Counted from the stretch's first letter, positions 1-6,668 are shown. The stretch: DNA of 8,088 bases from Pirellulaceae bacterium (GCA_020846515.1 JADLDX010000915.1:1-8088), one strand, 5' to 3'. Numbers and translations: made by a program. The notes: a model not told the origin generated them from the letters alone.

Positions 1-1041
1 GTAGATCACACCGTAGATCACACCACAGATCCAATGCACGATCGAAGTGACTTTGAGCGTGAAGCTAGAAGTGACTTTCAAGTTAGAGAGCCAGCGCATG
101 ATCGCTCACGTGATCGCTCGAGACAACGATCGCCAGGTGGGCGGCCGCTGTCCCAAGGTTCGCTGTCCCCACGTTCGCTGTCCCAACAGTCGATGGAACC
201 CAGCGATCAACTTGACCGTTTGCCACGGGTGGCAGGTGCTCCCAACTACCTGACTCCGGCCATGTTCGAAGTCTTTACGGAAATGTTGGACGCTGATGTT
301 GATCCGGACGCGGCTCGGGTGATGCTCCAGGAAGTGGCCTTGCATTGCTCCCCAGATCAACTGGACGACCCATGGTTGGTCAAAGGGCGTTTGTGTCAAT
401 TTATTCAGCAGCGCATCGAAGTATCTGGTCCCATTGAAATCAACTCGGGAACTCAGCAAGTTGTGGCCTTAGTGGGACCAACGGGAGTTGGCAAGACAAC
501 CACATTGGCCAAGCTGGCCGCGGGATTTCATTTCGATCAAGGCACCCAGGTCGGCTTCGTGACACTCGATACATTCCGTCTGGGAGCCGTCGATCAACTG
601 CAAAAGTATGCAGACTTGTTAGGTGCTCCCTGTGAAACCGTGGCCGCACCCGATCAGATGCTACCGGCGCTGGAACGCTTGCGACATTGCCATTTGGTTT
701 TAATTGACACGGCAGGTCGTTCGCCACGTGACCAGGCACAATTAAATGTACTGAACGACTTTTTACAAGTTGCCCAACCCGACCAGATACATCTGGTATT
801 GAGTGCGGCCAGTTCGCAAGCGCATGCGCAGATGGCCATGGAACATTTCCGTCCCTTGGCTCCTACGCATTTGTTGCTAACCAAATTGGACGAATCAGTT
901 TGTTTGGGCAGTTGGTATCGATTGCTCTCCAGCGGTGTTTGGCCACTGAGTTATCTGACTACCGGCCAGCATGTGCCTGAAGACATTCTGGTCGCCAATC
1001 GCCGCCGAGTAGCCAGCTTGATCCTGGGCCAAAGCAACTAG
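1..1041 (+). CDS. flhF: FlhF, flagellar SRP-type GTPase (5' end outside window)
   Basis: FlhF is an SRP-family GTPase that marks the site, usually a pole, where the flagellar basal body is built, working with FlhG. The frame is open from base 1; the ATG at 34 is internal, so the N-terminal B domain is probably upstream. Residues below count from that ATG. About 1-60 is a Ser/Arg/Asp-rich, probably disordered linker, partly encoded by short tandem DNA repeats. About 70-130 is a helical N domain. The G domain follows: P-loop GPTGVGKTT (bases 475-501), TLDTFRLGAVDQL (from 562), G3 motif DTAGR (706-720) and G4 motif TKLDE (880-894), all intact. The C-terminal LTTGQHVPEDI segment is typical of the family. 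The catalytic part therefore looks functional. FtsY and Ffh share the fold, but the linker and the downstream flagellar genes favour FlhF. Confidence 0.93.
   Translation, partial: VDHTVDHTTDPMHDRSDFEREARSDFQVREPAHDRSRDRSRQRSPGGRPLSQGSLSPRSLSQQSMEPSDQLDRLPRVAGAPNYLTPAMFEVFTEMLDADVDPDAARVMLQEVALHCSPDQLDDPWLVKGRLCQFIQQRIEVSGPIEINSGTQQVVALVGPTGVGKTTTLAKLAAGFHFDQGTQVGFVTLDTFRLGAVDQLQKYADLLGAPCETVAAPDQMLPALERLRHCHLVLIDTAGRSPRDQAQLNVLNDFLQVAQPDQIHLVLSAASSQAHAQMAMEHFRPLAPTHLLLTKLDESVCLGSWYRLLSSGVWPLSYLTTGQHVPEDILVANRRRVASLILGQSN
146..190 (+). repeat. three 15-nt tandem repeats inside the flhF linker
   Basis: Three units start at 146, 161 and 176, each beginning CGCTGTCCC, with more variable last six bases. 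They encode a pentapeptide repeat LSQGS, LSPRS, LSQQS. A perfect 12-nt duplication (GTAGATCACACC at 1-12 and 13-24) and an imperfect SDFE/SDFQ repeat lie just upstream, so much of this linker appears to have grown by short duplications. Confidence 0.75.
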
Positions 1042-1064
1042 CCACTTTCACCCAAGTCTTAAAC

Positions 1065-1190
1065 CCAATACCGTTCAATGAAGGGCGTTTTCACGTAGGC
1101 GAGTCTCTCCGAGACTCGCGAATTTCACCAAAAGGCTCAGGACTCGCGTCTCGGAGAGACGCGGCTACGTGCTTCGTTGAACGGCATTGG
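1065..1190. repeat. REPIN-like pair of inverted GTAG hairpins
   Basis: Two hairpins face each other. The left one has GTAG at 1095-1098, then stem GCGAGTCTC, loop TCC, stem GAGACTCGC (1099-1119, perfect 9-bp stem). The right one, inverted, has stem CGCGTCTC, loop GGA, stem GAGACGCG (1145-1163), then G and CTAC (1165-1168), the complement of GTAG. Outer arms 1065-1083 and 1172-1190 are complementary at 17 of 19 positions, so the whole unit could fold as one cruciform. A 23-nt direct repeat (1058-1080 and 1192-1214, 20 of 23 identical, starting CTTAAACCCAA) flanks it. A GTAG-headed palindrome is the known hallmark of REP sequences mobilised by RAYT (TnpA-REP) proteins; assignment to that class is inference. 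Confidence 0.75.
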
Positions 1191-1264
1191 CCTTAAACCC
1201 AAGACCGGTCAATCATGGATCGACTTAAAGCGGAATCGGCGCCAGCCGTCCGGTTCCTTTGCTT

Positions 1265-1343
1265 GCTTGCGAGGCACCGGGCAGCTTGCGCTGCTCCGCT
1301 TCCATGGCTTGCGAGGCATCGGGCAGCTTGCGCTGCTCCGCTT
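1265..1343. repeat. tandem repeat, two 37-nt copies at 42-bp period
   Basis: Copies at 1265-1301 and 1307-1343 differ at one position (C versus T) and are separated by CCATG. Each contains CGGGCAGC, loop TTGC, GCTGCTCCG, which folds into a short stem with one bulged T. The copies are noncoding and may be another dispersed palindromic family in this genome. Confidence 0.7.
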
Positions 1344-1410
1344 AAAATGGAACGGTATGGCTGTTAAACGTTGTTAAACGAATTGTTGACTGCATCCACG
1401 GAACCCGGCG

Positions 1411-2466
1411 ATGATCTTTGACCAAACTTTGCGACAACGTTCGGGTGACCAGGCCGATGGTTTGCGTCAGCTACGCCGCCTGGATGCACCGGCCGGGGGC
1501 GGACCGGCGATGCGATTGCTGACATGGCCGCGGGTGATTTTGATCAGTGAGTTTCCTGGCACCGACGTCGGCGCGCGCTTTGGATTTCACCTGGCGCGAG
1601 CGCTGAGCCAACCGGGTAGCCTGGATGCTGCCAGCACCCAACCGGAGGCAGCGATCACTGAGTTTGATGCCGCACACTCGACTGCTCCAATTCAGAATAT
1701 GCTGATCGATCTGGCGCCGGCTGCCAGTCGGTTACCCCATGTGTTGGCTGATCACGTTCCGCTCAATGCTTATCAAGCCTTATGGAGCACATTGGCGGCG
1801 GGCAAACCATGGAGCGGTTATGAGCTGTGCAAACGATTTAATATGTTGGTGGCCGCCGAGTCTCAGGCGTCACCATGTGCAGTGGATCAATTGCCGCGCG
1901 TCTATGAACAGTTGATTCGTCAAATTAGTCGGCAGAATGAACGATATCGCTGGATTGTGATGTTGGCGGTCGACAGTGTTGTGCCACTGGATCGCGCATG
2001 TTGGCAGGCCGCTGATGATGTAGTGCTCATTGGTGGCGATGAACTGTCCAGTTGCCATCGGCAAGCGGCCGCGATGCGCTGCCGCATTGATGATCAAGAT
2101 CCACAGCGGACGGTGTGGACGTTACCCAAACGCCCTGGCAGCTGGATGAGAGCGTTGAGCTCTGCTTGGCTCGGATACACGCCTCAGCCCATGAACTCGC
2201 AACGTTGGTTAGAAGCCGGTATTGCCTCGAAGGCATTACCGATGATTGACTGGCCCGAGCGATGTCATGCGTTGTCGCTGCGTGAAGGCTCGCGCGCCGA
2301 CTCGCGGCTACGTCGTGGTGCACAGCAAATCGCTGATCAACTGAGATTGTCGGCTGCCTGTCAAGGTAGTGATGATTTGGTAAAGATTGACGGCTCACAA
2401 AAAAAGATTCAACTCGGCAGGCATGCACGACCGATAAATCAAATAACGGAAGAGTTCCGCGCATGA
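1411..2466 (+). CDS. flhG: FlhG/FleN-like MinD-family protein with degenerate nucleotide-binding site
   Basis: The gene sits where flhG normally lies, between flhF and fliA. FlhG is a MinD-type ATPase that limits flagellar number and stimulates FlhF GTPase through an N-terminal DQAxxLR helix. That motif is present (DQADGLRQL, residues 13-21). The following segment aligns with the MinD fold: RVILISEFPGTDVGARF (41-57) lies where FlhG has a deviant Walker A (GKGGVGKT), but both lysines are gone and Ala-Arg replaces Lys-Thr. LIDLAPA (98-104) lacks the second Asp of Walker A'. IVMLAVDSVVPLDR (182-195) replaces the usual IIDTPAG-like switch. The following AADDVVLIGGDE (200-211) still resembles the family. 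ATP binding is therefore doubtful. At 351 residues it is longer than a typical FlhG of about 290, with an unrecognised C-terminal extension. ATG 1411 is the first start after an in-frame stop at 1387 and the only one retaining the DQA motif; its ribosome-binding site is weak. The name rests on position and motif, so confidence is moderate. Confidence 0.62.
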   Translation: MIFDQTLRQRSGDQADGLRQLRRLDAPAGGGPAMRLLTWPRVILISEFPGTDVGARFGFHLARALSQPGSLDAASTQPEAAITEFDAAHSTAPIQNMLIDLAPAASRLPHVLADHVPLNAYQALWSTLAAGKPWSGYELCKRFNMLVAAESQASPCAVDQLPRVYEQLIRQISRQNERYRWIVMLAVDSVVPLDRACWQAADDVVLIGGDELSSCHRQAAAMRCRIDDQDPQRTVWTLPKRPGSWMRALSSAWLGYTPQPMNSQRWLEAGIASKALPMIDWPERCHALSLREGSRADSRLRRGAQQIADQLRLSAACQGSDDLVKIDGSQKKIQLGRHARPINQITEEFRA

Positions 2467-2525
2467 ATGCGTTCAGAACTCTTTTGCGTAGGTATGGTAC
2501 GGTTTGAACTGACGCAGTGCAGCAT

Positions 2526-2530
2526 GGAGG
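2526..2530 (+). promoter_or_regulatory. Shine-Dalgarno GGAGG for the small membrane protein
   Basis: GGAGG lies six bases before ATG 2537. It fixes that start in preference to the overlapping frame that opens at 2467, and is clearly stronger than the site before the flhG-like gene. Confidence 0.75.
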
Positions 2531-2536
2531 CTGACT

Positions 2537-2788
2537 ATGGCGCGAGCATACTCTGGCGTGCTAGGCGCGATGGCCATGACCTTTGTGATTGTTCGCGGAT
2601 TGTGGTTTGGGACGCTAGCCGACGAAATACTCGGTCTATGCCTGGTAGTGTTCACCGTGTTTGCCGCAGTTGGTTATGTAATCGGCTCGATTGCTGATCG
2701 GACTGTGTGCGATTCGGTGGAAAATCGCTTTCGTAGCGAAATCGCGCGATTGCAAGCTGCCTCGGCTACGACCGAAAAAGCGGAATGA
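2537..2788 (+). CDS. small two-helix membrane protein in flagellar operon
   Basis: This 83-residue protein is not recognised as a named family. It shows two hydrophobic segments, about residues 7-26 (VLGAMAMTFVIVRGLWFG) and 31-52 (ILGLCLVVFTVFAAVGYVIG), joined by a short TLADE turn. A charged, probably cytoplasmic helix follows (about 57-77, with ENRFRSEIARLQA), then a polar tail. Both termini are likely cytoplasmic, forming a hairpin in the inner membrane. It starts 70 bases after the flhG-like gene, has a strong Shine-Dalgarno site, and precedes fliA by 125 bases on the same strand. By context it may serve flagellar placement or anchor a partner at the membrane, but no function can be read from the sequence. 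Confidence 0.72.
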   Translation: MARAYSGVLGAMAMTFVIVRGLWFGTLADEILGLCLVVFTVFAAVGYVIGSIADRTVCDSVENRFRSEIARLQAASATTEKAE

Positions 2789-2903
2789 CCGCAAGTTTGG
2801 CATAGATTCTCGAACTAGAGTTCGCTACAAAATCGCCGCGGCAGGGATAGCTGCATGTAACATGCCTTGGACTCGGCCTGGCCGACTCTGCTTGCAGATT
2901 CAC

Positions 2904-2908
2904 GGAGG
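2904..2908 (+). promoter_or_regulatory. Shine-Dalgarno GGAGG for fliA
   Basis: GGAGG ends five bases before ATG 2914 and fixes the start of the sigma factor gene. The upstream 2789-2913 spacer holds an imperfect palindrome (ACTCGGCC, T, GGCCGACT at about 2871-2887) but no convincing promoter. Confidence 0.75.
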
Positions 2909-2913
2909 ATTGG

Positions 2914-3699
2914 ATGGCAACGACGATCGCGGCTCAAGAAGATATTCAAGAAGTTTGGAAAAAGTACAAAGAAGATCCGAACAACGTCGAACTGCGCAAT
3001 CGCTTGATTGAGCAGTATATGCCGCTGGTCCGTTATAACGGCGACCGCATATGGCAACGATTGCCCGATGGCGTTGAGCTGGATGACTTGATCAGCGCCG
3101 GCATTTTCGGGCTGATGGACGCGATTGACGCGTTCGACACCGCTCGAGGTGTCAAATTTGAAACCTATTGCGTGCCGCGTATTCGCGGTGCGATTCTCGA
3201 CGAACTCCGCACGATGGACTGGGTGCCGCGTCTGGTACGCAGCAAGGCCAGCAAGCTCGGAGAAGCCAAGAAGCAACTCGAGACACGCTACGGTCGCGCT
3301 CCCACCGATCGCGAACTGGCCGAGCAGATGCAGATCAGCATCCAAGAGCTCGAAAAAATGCAGATGGAGGCTAACGCCGTCAATCTGGTCAGTCTCAATA
3401 AGAAATGGTACGAGACCGATAGTTACAAAGACGTACGCGAAATCGATATTCTGGAAGACAAAAAGGGTGAAGACCCAACGCGTCGTATCCAGAAAAGCGA
3501 TCTCATGCGTCTGGTCACCAAAGGCCTCAATCGCAACGAACGCTTGATCATCATCCTCTACTATTATGAAGAGCTGACGATGAAAGAGATCGGCGCGACG
3601 CTCGACTTGAGCGAAAGCCGCGTGAGCCAAATGCACTCCAGCATCGTCGCTCGCCTGCAAGAACAACTCGGCCGCCGCCGTCCCGAGTTCGGTACCTAA
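2914..3699 (+). CDS. fliA: FliA/WhiG-family sigma-28 factor
   Basis: This is an alternative sigma factor that directs RNA polymerase to late flagellar and chemotaxis promoters. The 261 residues match the usual family size (about 240-260). Region 2 spans about 23-107, including LDDLISAGIFGLMDAIDAF (56-74) and FETYCVPRIRGAILDELR (82-99), the signature core- and -10-binding segment. Region 3 covers about 108-165, with APTDRELAEQM (129-139). Region 4 covers about 197-252, with a helix-turn-helix in LTMKEIGATLDLSESRVSQM (221-240) that would read the -35 element. No domain is missing. The flhF, flhG-like, fliA order supports a flagellar role rather than the sporulation role of WhiG in actinomycetes. 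No FlgM anti-sigma gene is visible here. Confidence 0.93.
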   Translation: MATTIAAQEDIQEVWKKYKEDPNNVELRNRLIEQYMPLVRYNGDRIWQRLPDGVELDDLISAGIFGLMDAIDAFDTARGVKFETYCVPRIRGAILDELRTMDWVPRLVRSKASKLGEAKKQLETRYGRAPTDRELAEQMQISIQELEKMQMEANAVNLVSLNKKWYETDSYKDVREIDILEDKKGEDPTRRIQKSDLMRLVTKGLNRNERLIIILYYYEELTMKEIGATLDLSESRVSQMHSSIVARLQEQLGRRRPEFGT

Positions 3700-3704
3700 C
3701 GCCC

Positions 3705-3849
3705 GTAGCCACCGTCGCCCGTAGCCACCGTCGCCCGTAGCCACCGTCGCCCGTAGCCACCGCCGCCAGGCGGTGGAATGCGTAGCCACCGTCGCCAGAC
3801 GGTGGACTTGCTTGCAGCGGACCCCGTAGCCACCGTCGCCAGACGGTGG
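3705..3849 (+). repeat. GTAG-headed REP-like array: three half units and three full hairpins
   Basis: GTAG occurs at 3705, 3721, 3737 and 3753 with an exact 16-bp period, then at 3782 and 3826. The first three units carry only GTAG, the left stem CCACCGTC and the loop start. The last three are complete: GTAG, left stem, loop GCCA, right stem. In the unit at 3753 the stem is CCACCGCC/GGCGGTGG, while those at 3782 and 3826 have CCACCGTC/GACGGTGG. The change is compensatory and keeps eight base pairs, so the secondary structure appears to be under selection. The array begins six bases after the fliA stop codon. It resembles REP sequences, though no RAYT gene is in the window. Confidence 0.82.
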
Positions 3850-3952
3850 ACTCGCCTGAATGCGAAATCAAACGTTTGGCAGCGGCTGTTGTTGGGCAAA
3901 GCCCATATTCAACGTAGCCTAGTTGGACAGCGCCACTTTGAATCAGCCGCAG

Positions 3953-3995
3953 GGCGTTAGCCCCGGTTTTTTCAGCGAAAACCGTGGCTAACGCC
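3953..3995. terminator. long stem-loop between convergent genes, possible bidirectional terminator
   Basis: Arms 3953-3970 and 3978-3995 pair at 17 of 18 positions around a 7-base loop (TTCAGCG). The inner part of the stem is T-rich on one arm and A-rich on the other, and GGCGTTAGCC forms its base. The outer end lacks a U-tract, so it is not a textbook intrinsic terminator, and it may be another dispersed palindrome. Its position between fliA and rnr suits a barrier to transcription from both sides. Confidence 0.55.
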
Positions 3996-4043
3996 AAAAC
4001 GGCTAATATCTAAGAAATAGCAGCGAATCACTGTGAATTCGAC

Positions 4044-4066
4044 GAGTCGCGGAGCGATTCGTCCAC
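4044..4066 (-). repeat. 23-bp inverted repeat, copy A
   Basis: This 23-mer is the exact reverse complement of 7445-7467. Internally it forms a hairpin, GAGTCGC, GGA, GCGATTC, with one G-T wobble. It lies five bases beyond the 3' end of rnr. Read on the minus strand its loop is TCC, the same as in the left hairpin at 1099-1119. Confidence 0.75.
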
Positions 4067-4070
4067 GGTT

Positions 4071-6617
4071 TTACTTCTTGCGTTTCTTCTTCACGCTGCG
4101 CTTGGCGGTGGGGTGTTGCTTGTGGGCTTTGGGCGGTTTCTCGGCACGCGCTGCCTTCTTGGTAGACGTCGTCTTTAATCCGGCGGTGTGATTTTCTACA
4201 ACGCTCAGCACCAGCGAACGGCGAGCCAGATCGATCTGCTCGATTCGCACGGTTAACTCATCACCTAATCGAAAGCGATGGCCTTGGCGAAAGCCTTCGA
4301 TCAAATGGCCACGCCGCTCAAATCGGTAACGATCATCCGGCAAACTGGCGATCGGTACAAAGCCCTCAGCCGGTATGGCTGTTCCACGCACATAGAAACC
4401 TTCAGGCACTACACCGCTGATGACCCCGCGCATCGTCTCGCCCAGCTTCTTGCTCAAGTAGTGCAAGAGCTTGATCTTGATCACTTCACGCTCCGCGTAC
4501 TCAGCGTTCTGCTCCTGGTCGCTGCAGTGGTGGCCCAGGCCGATCAGCACTGGGAATGGATCGCCCGGTGATGACTTGCCTTCGAGCAAGCGTTGTACGG
4601 TCCGATGGACTTGCAGATCCGGATAGCGACGAATGGGACTCGTGAAGTGACAGTAGTGATCAAAGTTCAACGCATAATGAATTTCAAAGTCGGGTTGATA
4701 GACCGCTTTGCTCATCGATTTCAAAATCGCATAGTTGATGGCGTATTCAGTCGGCTTACCACGCACTTGTCGTACGACCTTTTGAATCTCAAAGCGACTT
4801 TCCAAACTGTCGGCTTTGATACCTAAGTCGTGAACAAACTCGGTCAGCTTCTTAAGTTTGCGAGGCTCGGGCGCCGCGTGGGCTCGACGCAAAAACGGAA
4901 TCTGTCGATCGTCCAGCCAGGTGGCTACCGTTTGATTGGCCGCCAGCATGAACTCTTCGATCACCTGGTGGCTTTCGGTGTACGCGACCAATCGAGCCCC
5001 TTTGACTTTGCCGCTCTTGTCCAACTCCAGTTTGATCTCCGGCAGGAACAACTCGACCGCGCCGCTGGCCATGCGATTCTTGCGCAGCACCATGGCCAAG
5101 GTGTGCATATCACGGATCAGTTGCCAAATCGCTGGTTGTAGTCGATCGCGCCAGGGCTCAGGGTCCTCCAGATACTGATCGACCTGCTCGTAATTGAGCC
5201 GTTGTTGATTGAGGATGGCTGAGTTGAAGACTTCCCAGTGGATCAGTGTGCCTTCGTCGCTCATCTCCATCAGGACTGTCTTGGTGTAACGAATGCGATC
5301 CGGTTGCAAGCTGGCCATGTGATTGCTGATCAGCTCAGGTAGCATCGGGATCACGCGATCCGGCAGATAGACGCTGGTGGCGCGCCGTCGGGCTTCGGTG
5401 TCCAGGGCGGTACCGATGGGTACGAAATGCGCCACGTCGGCAATGTGCACCATTAACTCCCAATGACCTTTCTCATTGCGTGAGAGCGAAATGGCATCGT
5501 CGAAGTCGCGTGCGTCAAACGGATCGATGGTCAGCGTTGGCACTTTGGTCAAGTCGCGTCGATCGCCGGGGATCTCACCTTCGACAAACGCATCGGCTTG
5601 CTGCCTGGCCTGTGCGATGACTTCGTCCGGGAATTGGTCGATCAAGCCGACTTGATGCATCACGGCCAGTGTATCGACGGCTGGGTTTTTGCTCGACCCG
5701 AGCACTTCCATGATGACGCCTTCGCCCACTTCAGCGCCATCGGGGAACTTGACCAGTTCGACCACGACTTTATCACCTGGCTCGACCGGCAATCCGCGCA
5801 CGTCGCCGACGCTGACCGGCGATCCCACGGTCACACCGTCCAAGTGGACAATGCTCTTACCGTCCTTAAGATCATAAGAGCCCGAGAATTGGCGACGCGC
5901 TCGTTCAAGGATCTCAACGACCAGCCCCTCATGGCCGCTGCCACGGCGGCTGCTGCGCAGACGTACTTGGACTATGTCACCGTCCATAGCCGTGCCGGTG
6001 GCACCACTGGGAATGAAGATGTCTTCGGTAAATTTGTGTTCCGAGTCGGCGCCTGGTCGCACGAAACCAAACCCAGCCGCAGCTTGCCGATACTTGCCCC
6101 GCACAAATTTGCTCTTCGGCATCGAGGCAGCCGGCGCTTCGTCAGACGGTTCGTCCGAGGCATCGATGGCGGCTTTTCCCTTGTCCTTCCAGTTAGCCTT
6201 CAGCTGAGCCTTGACCTGCGCCTTCAGCGGCAGAGCCACCGACTCTGCAGCCGACTCTGCAGCTGATTCTTCAGTCGGCTTTATCAACGACTCCGCCTCG
6301 GACTCCGTCGGTTCTGGTCCGTCATTGGCAACCTTGGCATTCGTCGGAATTGCTGAGCCAGATTGGGCATCGGTTTTCTTGCGGCTCTTTTTGGTCTTCG
6401 TTGCCGGTGTGATTGCGATGACCATATGGTTCGATGCGAAAGCGATTTCGCCATCGATCACCATGCGTTTAATGATTCGTCGCAGCCCACGATACTCGTC
6501 GTCGCTCACCTTGAGGATGCGTTGGAAGTCTTTCGGTTTGCTCGGACGATACCCTGGACTGTAAACCAGGTCGAGTATCCGTTGTCGTAGGCTGGGGGCT
6601 TCAGGGGAATCGCTCAC
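4071..6617 (-). CDS. rnr: ribonuclease R (RNB-family 3'-5' exoribonuclease)
   Basis: RNase R degrades structured RNA processively from the 3' end and takes part in rRNA and mRNA quality control. With the chosen GTG start it has 848 residues. In order: winged helix (about 8-70, LRQRILDLV and DFQRILKVSD); a roughly 95-residue low-complexity insert rich in Glu, Ala, Ser and Lys (72-168); cold-shock domains (about 171-220, with AGFGFVRPG, and 231-308); catalytic RNB domain (about 352-681); S1 domain (about 727-809); Lys-rich tail (810-848). The active-site signature TIDPFDARDFDDAI carries Asp 365, 371, 373 and 374. HFTSPIRRYPDLQVHR (657-672) is also diagnostic. The frame could begin 37 codons upstream at GTG 6728, but those residues look unlike the family and include a candidate promoter, so GTG 6617 is preferred. 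No clear Shine-Dalgarno supports either start. Confidence 0.93.
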   Translation of the reverse strand: MSDSPEAPSLRQRILDLVYSPGYRPSKPKDFQRILKVSDDEYRGLRRIIKRMVIDGEIAFASNHMVIAITPATKTKKSRKKTDAQSGSAIPTNAKVANDGPEPTESEAESLIKPTEESAAESAAESVALPLKAQVKAQLKANWKDKGKAAIDASDEPSDEAPAASMPKSKFVRGKYRQAAAGFGFVRPGADSEHKFTEDIFIPSGATGTAMDGDIVQVRLRSSRRGSGHEGLVVEILERARRQFSGSYDLKDGKSIVHLDGVTVGSPVSVGDVRGLPVEPGDKVVVELVKFPDGAEVGEGVIMEVLGSSKNPAVDTLAVMHQVGLIDQFPDEVIAQARQQADAFVEGEIPGDRRDLTKVPTLTIDPFDARDFDDAISLSRNEKGHWELMVHIADVAHFVPIGTALDTEARRRATSVYLPDRVIPMLPELISNHMASLQPDRIRYTKTVLMEMSDEGTLIHWEVFNSAILNQQRLNYEQVDQYLEDPEPWRDRLQPAIWQLIRDMHTLAMVLRKNRMASGAVELFLPEIKLELDKSGKVKGARLVAYTESHQVIEEFMLAANQTVATWLDDRQIPFLRRAHAAPEPRKLKKLTEFVHDLGIKADSLESRFEIQKVVRQVRGKPTEYAINYAILKSMSKAVYQPDFEIHYALNFDHYCHFTSPIRRYPDLQVHRTVQRLLEGKSSPGDPFPVLIGLGHHCSDQEQNAEYAEREVIKIKLLHYLSKKLGETMRGVISGVVPEGFYVRGTAIPAEGFVPIASLPDDRYRFERRGHLIEGFRQGHRFRLGDELTVRIEQIDLARRSLVLSVVENHTAGLKTTSTKKAARAEKPPKAHKQHPTAKRSVKKKRKK

Positions 6618-6662
6618 TGATGAATTGCCAGGTTTGAGTGAACTGAGGAGTTGAATTTGGTC

Positions 6663-6668
6663 TATAAT
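6663..6668 (+). promoter_or_regulatory. possible -10 box TATAAT
   Basis: A perfect TATAAT is seen on the + strand; the minus strand reads TATAGA at the same place, so it could serve either direction. No -35 hexamer lies at 16-18 bp: TTGAGT at 6634-6639 is 23 bp away. On the + strand the leader to the response regulator would be about 320 bases and would include the repeat array. The call is weak. Confidence 0.25.

Larger units (their letters stand above)
1042..1410. other. repeat-rich spacer between flhF and the flhG-like gene
   Basis: No gene is supported in this 369-base gap. It holds a paired inverted hairpin element (1065-1190), a 42-bp-period tandem repeat (1265-1343), and two copies of TGTTAAACG exactly 10 bp apart (1362-1370 and 1372-1380), about 30 bases before the next start codon. 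A 66-codon open frame at 1177-1377 is made of the repeats and is not called. No clear promoter hexamers were found. Confidence 0.7.
3700..4070. other. repeat-filled spacer between convergent fliA and rnr
   Basis: No gene is supported. In order the gap holds a GTAG hairpin array (3705-3849), a small stem-loop TGGGC, AAA, GCCCA (3893-3905), a long stem-loop (3953-3995) and one half of a 23-bp inverted repeat pair (4044-4066). Open frames across it are made of repeat sequence. Confidence 0.75.

Noticed and set aside
1177..1377. 66-codon open frame between flhF and the flhG-like gene
   Set aside because: It consists almost entirely of the tandem repeat and hairpin arm, giving a duplicated Arg/Leu-rich peptide. 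It has no ribosome-binding site or family likeness.
2463..2507. 14-codon frame starting with an ATGA overlap at the end of the flhG-like gene
   Set aside because: Too short and without features. The stronger Shine-Dalgarno and membrane-like protein at 2537 explain this region.
2467..2697. 76-codon frame overlapping the small membrane protein gene
   Set aside because: Cys/Arg-rich shadow frame without a ribosome-binding site. The 2537 frame has a clear Shine-Dalgarno and coherent hydrophobic segments.
2871..2895. Possible sigma-54 (-24/-12) promoter before fliA
   Set aside because: TGGC and TTGCA are present, but the GG-to-GC spacing is two bases too long for the consensus.
2815..3789. 324-codon open frame antisense to fliA
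   Set aside because: Mirror of the well-recognised sigma factor. Its N-terminus is translated repeat (WRRWLRATVATG-like), so it is a codon-bias artefact.
3705..3849. CRISPR array
   Set aside because: Period is 16 bp with no unique spacers. Units are GTAG hairpins and no cas genes are present.
5598..6266. 222-codon open frame antisense to rnr
   Set aside because: It lies wholly inside RNase R, whose catalytic and cold-shock motifs are clear. No independent support.
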